Source of the DNA: Flavonifractor porci
GTDB lineage: Bacteria; Bacillota; Clostridia; Oscillospirales; Oscillospiraceae
DNA length: 64,000 nt
Reading direction: 5' to 3'
NCBI RefSeq assembly: GCF_037572415.1
Contig: NZ_JBBHLB010000007.1
Span: forward strand, 90,195 to 154,194
Positions within the stretch are counted from its first letter, which is position 1. Each line of letters starts with the position of its first letter. This document shows positions 1-8,802 of the stretch, one piece after another. A program made the position numbers and the translations under genes. The notes under the pieces are model-generated. The model did not search any database and was not told where the DNA came from. It was given only the letters and a program-made list of their open reading frames with translations.

Positions 1-3000
1 AACTGAGTGGCGTCAAAGTAGACTATGATCTTGCCGTTTTCGTCGGTGGTAAAGGTGGTGTCCTGCTGGTTCTCCCCCGCTGCGCCGATACTGCCGCGGC
101 TGGTGCCCAGACCGGCGGTCTCGCAGAAAGAACCGTTTTTAAACACACCGCCCCGCACCGTGACATCGGTGTTGGCCAGCGGCGCACCGCCGGGGAGCGC
201 GAAGGTCAGCTCTGCCTTGGCTGCCTCCCGCAGCCGGAAGGTGTTCAGAGGATAGAGCTGGAGCTTGGTAGCGTCCCGCTCGCCGGACTGGAGGTCCTGC
301 CGATAGATGGTACCCATGTATTCGGTGTCTCCGGTTTCGGAGCTGAGCCACACGTCGCTGGCGATGCCGTTGGGCTCGTAGAGGGCCAGCACGCCCTCAG
401 AGTTGGTCTTTACCGTCCGCTCAGCGCCGGTGCCATCCTGATAGCGCAGGGTGGTCTCAGCCGCCGGGGTCACCTGGAACAGATAGAATTTGTCCCGCAG
501 GGTATTGGCGGTGACCGTTACCTCAGCCGTCATGCCGGTGGCGGCATGGGTGGCCGTCACTTTAGCGGTGCCGCCCTCCACCGAGGAGATACCCATCTGT
601 ACTTCCGGCAGATAGGTGCTGAAGGAGAAGTTCTTGATGTTCTCATACAGCCCGCCCTGCTTATAGTTCACCGCGATGGCGTCGTTGTCGGTAGCCCAGG
701 CGATACCGTCCTTAAAGGAATTCCAGCTGTAATCGCCGTAGTTGATGCCGATGAAGTCCAGCAGGCCCAACTCCTGCCGCATGGCCAGGATCTCAGCCGT
801 GCTGGTGGGCAGATTACCGCTGACCTTTCCGGCGTTGTCCAGGGTAAGGGTGCTGATCTGATTCCCCCCGCTGTCCACGATCTTCAGAGCGTCGCCGTTG
901 TAGACATACAGAGGGAAGGAGTCGGTGCTGGGGGCCTCGCCTGGATTGTCCACCCGCAGCATCACCTGATAGGTGTCCTTCAGATAGCCGTCCGCCACCT
1001 TGGCCAACTGCAGCGGATAAGTACCGGAGGGACCGGAACGGATCTCGTTGCAGATTTCGGTAGAGGTATTGTCCTCTGTGACACGCAGGATGGTAAGGGT
1101 AACGGTCTGCCCGCCGCCCTCGGTCAGGTTCTCCGCTGTCCATCCGATGGAGACGGAGCCGTCACTGTCCTTCCAATAGATGCTCTCCGGACGGATAAGC
1201 TGGGCCTGGGCAGGTTCAGGCCTCACTACGATCCAGGCCAGGGCGGACAGCCGGACGTCGTCTCCGGACCCGTTGGGGTGTGGCATGGAGACCCGCACGG
1301 TATAGGCGGGGGTATTGCCGCTGGACAGCTCGTTCAGCACATCCTCCGAAATCTGGACGCTGTTCTGGTCCTTGGTGGCAGTCGTTTTCCACACCGGCTC
1401 GGCGGTCAGCTCCGTCTCGGTTGCAAAATTGCCTTCAAAGAGCTCGATGGTGTAGGAAAAGTCCTTGTCAGGTGCAAACAGAGCCGCATTGGAACTCCAC
1501 AGTATGGTAGCGGCTGTGTTCTGTCGGGCTACGATGGTGGAAGCCCCCTCTGGAATGACCAGGGCCAGGGAGTCGCCCGCCGTCACGGTGTAGGTCTCAG
1601 AGGTGCCGGTCTTGTCGCTGGGGTCATCCGGTGTGCCGTTGTCGGCGGTGAAGGTGAAGGTCACTGTACCGATCTTCTGTCCGGTGAGGGCCACCTTGCC
1701 GGAGTAATCGCTCTCCGTGCTGATGGTGGCGATGTCCGGATCGCTGCTGGACCACTTGCCGCTCTGGTGGGTGGCCAGGGTCGTGCCGTCCGGGCCGTAA
1801 ACCTTGGCGGTGAGGGTGGGGCGGACGGTATCCGCCAGAGAGAGGGTGTAGTTTTTCTCATCCGATTCCGGCGTGACCTCTACCTTGTCCGCCGGGATCA
1901 GAGCCGCCACGGTAAAGGTGTCTTTCAGGTCGGTGCGGTAGGACAGGTCCTGCCAGTTCGAATCCTCCCGTGTGCCCTCGTTGACCTGGAGGGTGACGGT
2001 GTAGGTCTGCTCCGTCGTCTGAGGGGTGACGGCGAAAGGCTGGGTGGAGAATGTTTCGCCGTCCTCGTTCACATAGACCTGCTCCGTGGCGATCACGCCG
2101 TTGGAGCCGGTGACCACCGCCCGGAAGGGCAGCTCCTTGGGAGAGCCATCGGTGGGCTGGTGATAGTTGTTGTATTTGGTCTTGTAGGCGGTGTTGCCGT
2201 CCAGTGTGATGACAGTAGTGGCCATGCCGCTGACCGCATCATATTCGGCACTGACCCCGGTAGCGGCGTCCCGGTACAGGGCGCTCTCCAGCGTGGCCCC
2301 CGTAGCGGTCTCGCCGTTGATGACCGCCTCGTTGCCAAAGATATCGGTGATGCCGGAGCAGGAGGTGATGGTCACCTGAGCGCCGTCCACCTTCTGCACC
2401 GGGTACCACAGGAGGATCTGGTTGCCCGCCTTGCTCATGTGCAGCTGGTCGGCGTTGAGGGTTACGCCTCCGTTGGCCTCACCGCCGTTGAAAACGATGC
2501 TGGCGTTGTCGTTCACATACACCAGTTCATCGAAGGCGAGGGTCACCGGCACCAGCTGGCCGGGCCGGTAGGTGGCGCTGGGGGCGGTGGCAGCAGTTAA
2601 TTTGGGAGCGGTCTTGTCATTGGTCAGTTCCACACGGCAGGATTTAATCTGCTGCCAACTGTTTTTTTCCAAGAATCCCGAAGCGGCCTGCTTGAACGGG
2701 TGGACAATGACAAGTTTATCCGGGACAGCGTTTGTTCCCAACTTGGTATAGGCTTCTAATTCAAAGGAGTTTTCGCCTCCTGATTTCCAGTTTGCATACC
2801 TAAAACCATAGTTACCGTTAAGCTCCACTCTGTCCGCCGTCTGGGATGAATCATAGTCAGTGCTTGGGAGAAAGTACGCATTTCTCGTATAGCTTCCCCA
2901 CACATCGGGTGGTACGACATATGCATTCGGGTTCTCTCCGGTAATATGGACTAAAGTTCCGGAAACCGTAAAGTAGACGAAATCACCTTCTGATACCTGG

Positions 3001-4118
3001 TCTGCTTCCGTCAATCCTTTGGCCCCTTGAAGCAAAGCGATGAACGCATTGACATCTTGTGCAGTGATTCCGGCCGCTTTGTCAGAACCGCTGGAACCTC
3101 TGTCAGAGGAGTTGAGAATAGGAAAGTTAAACTCCGAAACGATAGGGCTGTTTAATCCTCCCTCTGCGTTATAGCCTGTGTCCCAGTTGTCATCCTCCCA
3201 CCAAGTGGACAGGTCGGGCACTTCCACGTCCTTGGTCACCCGCACCGTGTGGGAATCGGAGTAATCATTCCCGTTCTGGAACACGAATCCCTTGGCGTTG
3301 CTGAACTGCACCGCCCCGGCCAGCTGGCCGTAGGCGTACTCGGGGGCAGTATCGGCGTCAGCATAGATCCCTATTCCCACACTGCCAGCTTCTGTGGCAT
3401 GATATACCAGAGTAGCGGATGGTTGATTAGGGGTTAACTCGATCATTTCCGTTCCTATCCACACCGAGACGGTACTCAATCCCACAAGCCCGGGGTCCAG
3501 GCGGACGTCCACCGAGAGGACGGCATCCTCCGGCAACCAAAAGGTAGAATCGTTTACTTTTATCTCCGACACTTTGACGGAGGTAAAATTGCTCACATCC
3601 ACCACAGCGGTGGTGTTCACGGCCCCGGCATTCAGGGTGATGCCCTCGCTCTGGAGATGGGCCATGAGGCTGCTGAGGTTCGTGAGGCTCTCCCCCTCAA
3701 AGGCCTTCCCGGAGAAATAGGTCTCCTGGATGCGGGCCATCTCCCGCTCGATGGCAATGATGGTTTTAAGATCCCCAAGCGCGATGGGCACTCCGTCCAC
3801 ATAGCCGATCTGGCCGAGGTCGGTGCCCGGGTCGCCCAACAGGGTCTCCATCTCTTCCAGCGTGTAGGTCTTTCCGTTCAGATCCACGGTCTGGTCTGTT
3901 TTCAGCTGGCCGTTTTCGTCCAGCAGGCCATACTGCTCCAGTACGTCATAGACCGCCTGGGCATCTCCGCCGGTAAGGGCGGAGAGCTGCTCCAGCAGCA
4001 TCTGGTTTTGAGCCGGGCTGTTCCCCAGCAGCTCGCCCACGGCGGCATAGGCCGTAGCAGGAAGCACCGAGAACGTCATACAGGCTGCCAACAGCAGGCT
4101 CAACACTCTCTTCCTCAT
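1..4118 (-). CDS. Very large secreted surface protein with Ig-like repeats, C-terminus beyond window
   Basis: The frame is open from an ATG at 4118 to the window edge, giving at least 1372 residues. The start is preceded by GGAGGAAACTTT. Residues 1-26 form a signal peptide (MRKRVLSLLLAACM, then an ATAYAA cleavage region). Residues of about 30-150 are a helical region of unknown type. The remainder is a long run of beta-rich, Thr/Asp/Gly-rich modules resembling bacterial Ig-like and fibronectin-like domains, with phrases such as TGQKIGTVTFTFTADNG (Big-like). No catalytic motif was recognised. A cell-wall or SLH anchor would lie in the missing C-terminus. It is the second gene of an operon: the DUF2442 gene ends 15 bp upstream. 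Surface adhesin or cell-envelope structural protein is an inference from architecture only. Confidence 0.8.
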   Translation of the reverse strand, partial: MRKRVLSLLLAACMTFSVLPATAYAAVGELLGNSPAQNQMLLEQLSALTGGDAQAVYDVLEQYGLLDENGQLKTDQTVDLNGKTYTLEEMETLLGDPGTDLGQIGYVDGVPIALGDLKTIIAIEREMARIQETYFSGKAFEGESLTNLSSLMAHLQSEGITLNAGAVNTTAVVDVSNFTSVKVSEIKVNDSTFWLPEDAVLSVDVRLDPGLVGLSTVSVWIGTEMIELTPNQPSATLVYHATEAGSVGIGIYADADTAPEYAYGQLAGAVQFSNAKGFVFQNGNDYSDSHTVRVTKDVEVPDLSTWWEDDNWDTGYNAEGGLNSPIVSEFNFPILNSSDRGSSGSDKAAGITAQDVNAFIALLQGAKGLTEADQVSEGDFVYFTVSGTLVHITGENPNAYVVPPDVWGSYTRNAYFLPSTDYDSSQTADRVELNGNYGFRYANWKSGGENSFELEAYTKLGTNAVPDKLVIVHPFKQAASGFLEKNSWQQIKSCRVELTNDKTAPKLTAATAPSATYRPGQLVPVTLAFDELVYVNDNASIVFNGGEANGGVTLNADQLHMSKAGNQILLWYPVQKVDGAQVTITSCSGITDIFGNEAVINGETATGATLESALYRDAATGVSAEYDAVSGMATTVITLDGNTAYKTKYNNYHQPTDGSPKELPFRAVVTGSNGVIATEQVYVNEDGETFSTQPFAVTPQTTEQTYTVTLQVNEGTREDSNWQDLSYRTDLKDTFTVAALIPADKVEVTPESDEKNYTLSLADTVRPTLTAKVYGPDGTTLATHQSGKWSSSDPDIATISTESDYSGKVALTGQKIGTVTFTFTADNGTPDDPSDKTGTSETYTVTAGDSLALVIPEGASTIVARQNTAATILWSSNAALFAPDKDFSYTIELFEGNFATETELTAEPVWKTTATKDQNSVQISEDVLNELSSGNTPAYTVRVSMPHPNGSGDDVRLSALAWIVVRPEPAQAQLIRPESIYWKDSDGSVSIGWTAENLTEGGGQTVTLTILRVTEDNTSTEICNEIRSGPSGTYPLQLAKVADGYLKDTYQVMLRVDNPGEAPSTDSFPLYVYNGDALKIVDSGGNQISTLTLDNAGKVSGNLPTSTAEILAMRQELGLLDFIGINYGDYSWNSFKDGIAWATDNDAIAVNYKQGGLYENIKNFSFSTYLPEVQMGISSVEGGTAKVTATHAATGMTAEVTVTANTLRDKFYLFQVTPAAETTLRYQDGTGAERTVKTNSEGVLALYEPNGIASDVWLSSETGDTEYMGTIYRQDLQSGERDATKLQLYPLNTFRLREAAKAELTFALPGGAPLANTDVTVRGGVFKNGSFCETAGLGTSRGSIGAAGENQQDTTFTTDENGKIIVYFDATQ

Positions 4119-4133
4119 AAAGTTTCCTCCTTA

Positions 4134-4382
4134 TCATCCGTCCATCTGCATGGAATCCAGCAGTTCATTGATGGATGCCCGTACACAATAAGTCCCGTTG
4201 TCCCAGACCACCTCGCCGTCCACCAAACGGGCTGTTTGGAACAGGCCCGGAGAAGACAGTCTTCCAAAACGGATGGCGTGGACCCTATGCTTCATGTCAA
4301 TGACCGCCTCGCTGCCGTTGGGAAAGCAAAGCTTGATCTGATAATCCGGGAGTACCCGTAGGGTGGTGCTGGCGGCTTCCAT
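4134..4382 (-). CDS. DUF2442-like small protein
   Basis: This is an 82-residue protein starting MEAASTTLRVLPDY. It has the DUF2442 pattern: a short strand, then PDYQIKLCFPNGS, an aspartate-containing strand (VIDMK), an FGRLSSPGLF segment and VVWDNG near the end. An in-frame ATG upstream would add six residues (MKGGGF), but the AAAGGAGGAGG ribosome site lies 4-5 bp before the chosen ATG, which favours this start. DUF2442 proteins are usually short and often toxin-antitoxin-like or regulatory; the function is unknown. Here it is the leader gene of the operon carrying the giant surface protein, directly downstream of a LuxR-type operator. Confidence 0.75.
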   Translation of the reverse strand: MEAASTTLRVLPDYQIKLCFPNGSEAVIDMKHRVHAIRFGRLSSPGLFQTARLVDGEVVWDNGTYCVRASINELLDSMQMDG

Positions 4383-4428
4383 AAAACCTCCTCCTTTCAA
4401 AAAAGAACAGCATAGGAACTCTGTCTAA

Positions 4429-4473
4429 ATCATACAGAATTCCTATGCTGCACACATCCCCCAAACGGGGGAT
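4429..4473 (-). promoter_or_regulatory. Promoter of the DUF2442/surface protein operon with MalT-like box
   Basis: An 18-bp near-palindrome ATCCCCCAAACGGGGGAT (4456-4473) lies 21 bp upstream of a TATGAT -10 hexamer (4429-4434, minus strand). The palindrome centre is 30 bp from the -10, about position -42 from the expected start site, where class II activators bind. No good -35 hexamer is visible. A 15/18 identical box occurs at the same position before the MalT-like regulator gene at 6937, so that regulator is the likely binder (inference). Confidence 0.7.
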
Positions 4474-4483
4474 TTTAAGGGGC

Positions 4484-6937
4484 TTATTTCAGCAGATCCA
4501 CCAGTTTGCTTCGGCGGTCAATGTTAGTTTTATTGAATATGCTGCGGATATGGCTCTTCACCGTCTCCTCAGAGATAAAGAGCCGCTGGGCAATCTCCTT
4601 GTTTCTCAGGCCCTCTGCTGCCAGCTGGGCCACCTCCCGCTCCCGGTCACTGAGTTCCGTCATCTGGTCCGGGTACTTCTCCAGCATAGCGAAAATCCGG
4701 CTCTCCTCCGCTCTGGTGTAGTGGATCTCCATGGCCTTGATCTCCGCGATGGCGGCCTGATGCTTCTTTTTGATGGAGGGGAGCAAAAACAGAATGGAGA
4801 GATATTTTCGGAAACAGGCCAGGAAGGTATAGTTCTTGTCCTGCTCCGCCAGAGACAGGGACCGCTCCAGCCACTCTGCCGCCCTGGGTATGGCCCCCAT
4901 GGACAGATAGCACAGGGACAGACCTACGCACATGAAGTTGCGGGTAGACAGGGAGATAAGACGGGGGTCCAGCTGAAGGGATGCCTCTACGCTGGCAATG
5001 GCCCGTTTGTACTCTTTCTTGAGAATCAGATCGGTGATCCGGTTGGTCTTTGCCATAAAGTTGGTGAAGGTAAGGTCCCCCAGCATATCTGCAGAGCCTC
5101 TTGCCCAGGCCGCGGAGCGGTCCGGCTCCATCATGAGGCCCAGCAGATAGGTACGGACCGTCTCCGCCATCTGGGTATTGATGGCGGTGTGCTGCAAAAA
5201 GGGATAGGCCAGCGCCTTGGTCTCCAGATATTCGATGGCCTTCTGCAGGGAGATCATATCCGACTGGTAGATGGCGTTGATGCCCAGCAGCAAGGCCGCA
5301 CCGTAGGTAATGGTTGCGTTCTGCCACTGCTCAGACAGCATTGCCGCCCTGTGGGCATAGATATCCGACTCGTCAAACCGTCCCTGGACACTGAGGGCCT
5401 CGCCCAAGTACAGTTCATAGGCTCCGGCGCCGTGATACCCGGTCAGGGAATTGTAGACTTCCAGCATATCCCGCAGCTCTTCCGCCGTCTCCATCATCTT
5501 TCCCGGCGTACGGTAGAAGAGATACCACATGGAGGTGGTGCCGAACATATAGGGCTCCTTTTGATCAAAAAGCTGGGAGGGGGCGTGCATCAGGGGAACG
5601 GCCTCCAGATAGCGGGCCTTCATGCGTGGGATATCGGGAAACTCCCGGAAAGCGGAGAGCAGGTACCACTCGCCCATCAGCTGTTTGCTGCCGTTTTCCT
5701 CCAAAATCATTCTGCTCTGCTCCAGTGCCTCTTCAAAGCCTCTGAAATCCGTACCTCCAAAGAGGGCCAGACACAGCCGCAGCATGGAGAGGGGGTATCG
5801 AGCCAACGTCTCCCGGGGACACCGCCGCAGTACCTGACGGGCCAGGCCGGTATAGCTGATGGAGCCAAAGTTCTCCCCCAAAAGGCCGATCAGTTCACAG
5901 GAAAGCAGCTGCTCATCGTTACCTGCCCGGAAAAAGCACTCCACGGCCCTTTTGTTGTTCCCCGCCCGACGATAAATGTCCCCGGCAGCCTCATAAACCT
6001 GACAACGGAAGTCCGGCGGCATGGTTTCCAGCATCTCCAGCAGAAAGTGCCGCAGCAATTCGTGGGGATAGCTGGCTCTGGCCCGGAGATCATGGTGCAT
6101 AAGGGGGGTACGCACCAGGAGGTTCTGCAAAGCCGCCTCCTGCCCGGGGGCAATGTCCGGCAGCTGCTCCTCTTTGATGCAGTCATATACTGCCACACGC
6201 AGCAGCATCTCCTGCTCCCGGCAGGACACCTTTCTCCAGAAAAATTCGTGCAGCAGCCCGTCCATATCGTGAAATTCCGGCAATCTGTCCGGGGTATCCT
6301 GCAGGCTTTTCAAATACAGGGCCACCGCCGCGGCCCACCCCTCCGTATTCCGGTAAACTCCATCCGCCTGCTGACGGGACAGATTCAGGCCCAGTTGCCG
6401 TGCATAGTTCAGGATGTCCTTTTTCCCCAACAGGAAATCTCTGGAGTGAAGCCTGGAAACGCCGGAGCTGCTTTCAAAGACCGCCCGCAGCTTTTTGAAG
6501 TTCTGAGAGATTAGAACGACGTGCAGCCCGTCCTGGTGCCGGTCCGCCATGGCCTGCAAAAGAGGCAACGGCCAGTTATCGCCTATCAGCTGAAAGTTGT
6601 CCAGAATGAGGTAGCACGGTGTAGTCACCGAAAGCCGGGACAAGATGTCCGCGGCATTGCTCACATTGCTGCGATTCAGAAAACCCAGTCCCCGCAGGGC
6701 CGCGCCCGCATCTTTATTCAGGATGCCGATCTGCCGGATGAACCAGTCCAGACTGGTATCCTGCAAAAAGCTCACCGCCGTGAACCAGCGCACCTGTTCC
6801 GGAGCAACATCCCGCATGGCCCAGCGAACTGCCGTACTTTTTCCATAGCCTGCGGGCGCCTCGATCATGGTCAGGCTGCTTTGATATATGTAAGCAAGTT
6901 TTCGTTGGATCTCCTCTGAAAAATAGAATCCCTCCAT
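4484..6937 (-). CDS. MalT-like LuxR-family transcriptional regulator (ATP-dependent)
   Basis: This is an 817-residue STAND-type regulator. Near the N-terminus is a Walker A loop (APAGYGKST). LILDNF about 90 residues later fits Walker B. A long TPR-like helical middle follows. The C-terminal LuxR helix-turn-helix has the classical LSDREREVAQLAAEG and NKEIAQRLFISEETVKSH motifs. Size and order match MalT/LAL regulators, which use an inducer and ATP to oligomerise and activate transcription. The start was set at 6937 (MEGFYF) because GGGGGAG lies just before it and the predicted transcription start is near 6963, leaving no room for the upstream ATG at 6961. It is transcribed toward the DUF2442/giant-protein operon and shares that operon's palindromic box, suggesting it controls both itself and that operon. 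Confidence 0.92.
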   Translation of the reverse strand: MEGFYFSEEIQRKLAYIYQSSLTMIEAPAGYGKSTAVRWAMRDVAPEQVRWFTAVSFLQDTSLDWFIRQIGILNKDAGAALRGLGFLNRSNVSNAADILSRLSVTTPCYLILDNFQLIGDNWPLPLLQAMADRHQDGLHVVLISQNFKKLRAVFESSSGVSRLHSRDFLLGKKDILNYARQLGLNLSRQQADGVYRNTEGWAAAVALYLKSLQDTPDRLPEFHDMDGLLHEFFWRKVSCREQEMLLRVAVYDCIKEEQLPDIAPGQEAALQNLLVRTPLMHHDLRARASYPHELLRHFLLEMLETMPPDFRCQVYEAAGDIYRRAGNNKRAVECFFRAGNDEQLLSCELIGLLGENFGSISYTGLARQVLRRCPRETLARYPLSMLRLCLALFGGTDFRGFEEALEQSRMILEENGSKQLMGEWYLLSAFREFPDIPRMKARYLEAVPLMHAPSQLFDQKEPYMFGTTSMWYLFYRTPGKMMETAEELRDMLEVYNSLTGYHGAGAYELYLGEALSVQGRFDESDIYAHRAAMLSEQWQNATITYGAALLLGINAIYQSDMISLQKAIEYLETKALAYPFLQHTAINTQMAETVRTYLLGLMMEPDRSAAWARGSADMLGDLTFTNFMAKTNRITDLILKKEYKRAIASVEASLQLDPRLISLSTRNFMCVGLSLCYLSMGAIPRAAEWLERSLSLAEQDKNYTFLACFRKYLSILFLLPSIKKKHQAAIAEIKAMEIHYTRAEESRIFAMLEKYPDQMTELSDREREVAQLAAEGLRNKEIAQRLFISEETVKSHIRSIFNKTNIDRRSKLVDLLK

Positions 6938-6969
6938 ACGCTCAGCTCCCCCGCTTTTCATGCGATTTT

Positions 6970-7015
6970 ATTATAAGAACAAAGCATCCCTTTGTCACTC
7001 CCCCAAAAGAGGGAT
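6970..7015 (-). promoter_or_regulatory. Promoter of the MalT-like gene with palindromic box
   Basis: A consensus -10 TATAAT (6970-6975, minus strand) is preceded after 22 bp by CTCCCCCAAAAGAGGGAT (6998-7015). This matches the box before the DUF2442 operon at 15 of 18 positions. The less perfect palindrome suggests weaker autoregulation. The predicted start site near 6963 supports translation from 6937. Confidence 0.65.
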
Positions 7016-7287
7016 TTGGGGCAACTCCCGCAGCTCCGCATGACAGCGGCTCTGCTTCGGATCTCAAGCATCACAGTTCAAAAGTACGCAATAAAACTTC
7101 ATCCCACAGAAATGATATATCACTGTACGTTCTGAAAAGGCTCATTTCGCTCTGCACAGGTCAAATCTTGCGAACTTCGTAGTTTTTCTGGTATTTTCTC
7201 TGTGATATGGTACAATTATACTACGAATATACCCCAGTTGAAACCCAACCGGCACTGCCGTTCACTTTATATTTGGGAGGGGTGTCC
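7016..7287. other. Intergenic region between divergent genes
   Basis: This region contains no open frame with coding character. The right part (7190-7250) is AT-rich with overlapping TACAAT and TATACT hexamers at 7211-7222 that probably serve the flavoprotein gene, but no convincing -35 was found. No RNA gene was recognised. Confidence 0.4.
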
Positions 7288-8679
7288 ATGAAGATTCTTG
7301 TACTCAACGCCAGCCCCAAGGGCAAAAATTCCACCACCGTTCATACAGCCCTGTATTTACAGGCACTGCACCCAGAGCACACCTTTGCCTTTCTGCCGGT
7401 GGGGCAGCGCATCAAAGCCTGCGAAAAGGACTTTTCCCCGGTACGGTCCGCGCTGGAAGATGCCGACCTTATTCTGTTCTGCTACCCTGTCTATACCTTT
7501 CTTGCTCCCTATCAGCTCCACCGGCTGATGGAGCTCATTAAGGCGGACGGCGTGGATTTGTCCGGCAAATACGCCTCCCAGATCACCACCTCCAAACATT
7601 TTTACGATGTGACTGCCCATCGATATGTGGAGGACAACTGCTTTGATCTGGGCATGAAGGTGGTACGAGGACTGTCCGCTGACATGGAGGACCTGCTCAG
7701 CCCCCAGGGCCGTCAAGAAGCCAGACACTTCTTCGACCAGCTGATCTTCTCCTGCGCGCACCATTTATTTGTCACTCCGCCAGTAAGCGCCCCCACCCGT
7801 GACAAAGCAGTCTACCAGCCTGTCCTGCCCGTCTCCCCCAAGCAAAACTCCAAAGACGTAGTCATTGTCACCAACTGTGCCCCGGATGATGAAAATTTAA
7901 ACCATATGATCGTCGATTTCCAGGCTGCTCTGCCCTATAAGAGCCGAGTCGTCAACCTGCGGGAGTTCCCCTTCGGCGGCGGCTGCCTGGGTTGCTTTGG
8001 CTGCGCTATCACTGGAAAATGCGTCTATCAGGACGGCTTTGATGATTTCCTGCGGAATACCATTCAAAACGCCGACGGTTTTGTCTATGCTTTCAGCATT
8101 TCCGACCACTACACCCACTCCAGCTTCAAATGCTTTGACGACCGGCAGTTCTGTAACGGGCATCGCACCGTTACCCATGGCACACCCATCGCCTATCTGA
8201 TCAGCGGTGATTACCAATATGAACCCAATCTCCGGATGATCGCGGAGAGCCGGGCCGAGGTGGGCGGCAACTACCTGTGCGGCGTAGCCACCGATGAGGG
8301 GGATACGGCAGCGGATATCCGGAGTCTGGCCGAGCAACTGGCCTTCGCCATGGAACACAAGCTCACCCGCCCAGCCAATTTCTACGGTGTGGGCGGAATG
8401 AAGATCTTCCGGGATCTGACCTATATCATGCAGGGCCTGATGAAAGCGGACCACAAATTCTACAAAGCCCACGGTATTTATGACTTCCCCCAGAAACAGA
8501 AAAAACGGATCTGGCAGATGCGGCTGGTGGGTACGCTGCTGGCCATCCCCTCCCTCCGGAAAAAGGCTGGGAACAAAATGACTCAGGCCATAATCGGGCC
8601 TTATGAAAAAGTGGTCCGGCAAGCCGTGGCACAGCACCCCGTATCAAATGGCACATCCCCTCGTTCCTCCCGCCGCTGA
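7288..8679 (+). CDS. Double flavodoxin-fold NAD(P)H-dependent FMN reductase-like protein
   Basis: This is a 463-residue protein starting MKILVLNASPKGKNSTT, with GGGAGGGG before the ATG. The first ~190 residues form a flavodoxin-like domain with the FMN phosphate-binding NASPKGKNST loop and a YPVYTF segment. Residues of about 195-360 form a second flavodoxin-like domain (KDVVIVTNCAPDD) with a Cys cluster GCLGCFGCAITGKCVYQDG, as in iron-sulfur flavoprotein/NADPH-dependent FMN reductases. The C-terminal ~90 residues are basic and helical. Family members are usually single-domain, about 180-250 residues, so this is a tandem fusion. The likely role is flavin or quinone reduction in the cytoplasm; the substrate is unknown. 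An in-frame ATG at 7207 is possible but lacks a ribosome site. A strong terminator follows at 8751. Confidence 0.8.
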   Translation: MKILVLNASPKGKNSTTVHTALYLQALHPEHTFAFLPVGQRIKACEKDFSPVRSALEDADLILFCYPVYTFLAPYQLHRLMELIKADGVDLSGKYASQITTSKHFYDVTAHRYVEDNCFDLGMKVVRGLSADMEDLLSPQGRQEARHFFDQLIFSCAHHLFVTPPVSAPTRDKAVYQPVLPVSPKQNSKDVVIVTNCAPDDENLNHMIVDFQAALPYKSRVVNLREFPFGGGCLGCFGCAITGKCVYQDGFDDFLRNTIQNADGFVYAFSISDHYTHSSFKCFDDRQFCNGHRTVTHGTPIAYLISGDYQYEPNLRMIAESRAEVGGNYLCGVATDEGDTAADIRSLAEQLAFAMEHKLTRPANFYGVGGMKIFRDLTYIMQGLMKADHKFYKAHGIYDFPQKQKKRIWQMRLVGTLLAIPSLRKKAGNKMTQAIIGPYEKVVRQAVAQHPVSNGTSPRSSRR

Positions 8680-8750
8680 TGGATCGCTGCGTCTCCAGAT
8701 ATGCAGTCTCCAGCGGCCCACCGGTCTGGCGTCCGGGGCCTCTTTCATCA

Positions 8751-8801
8751 AAAAAACATCCGGACCTGACGCCCAACAGCGTCAGGTCCGGATGTTTTTT
8801 T
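8751..8801. terminator. Bidirectional rho-independent terminator
   Basis: A 16-bp perfect stem (8757-8772 with 8779-8794, loop CCAACA) is flanked by A6 on the left and T7 on the right. It serves the flavoprotein gene (+) and the CapA-like gene (-) that converge here. Confidence 0.95.
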
Positions 8802-8802
8802 G

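Noticed and set aside
546..2600. 684-codon frame on the + strand
   Set aside because: It is antisense to the continuous signal-peptide-bearing surface protein frame, with composition typical of a shadow and no ribosome site.
4445..6514. 689-codon frame on the + strand
   Set aside because: It is antisense to the MalT-like regulator, which has full domain support.
6938..6961. Upstream ATG of the MalT-like gene
   Set aside because: It lies at the predicted transcription start, while GGGGGAG is correctly placed for ATG 6937.
7357..8637. Two long - strand frames inside the flavoprotein gene
   Set aside because: Shadows of a well supported gene.
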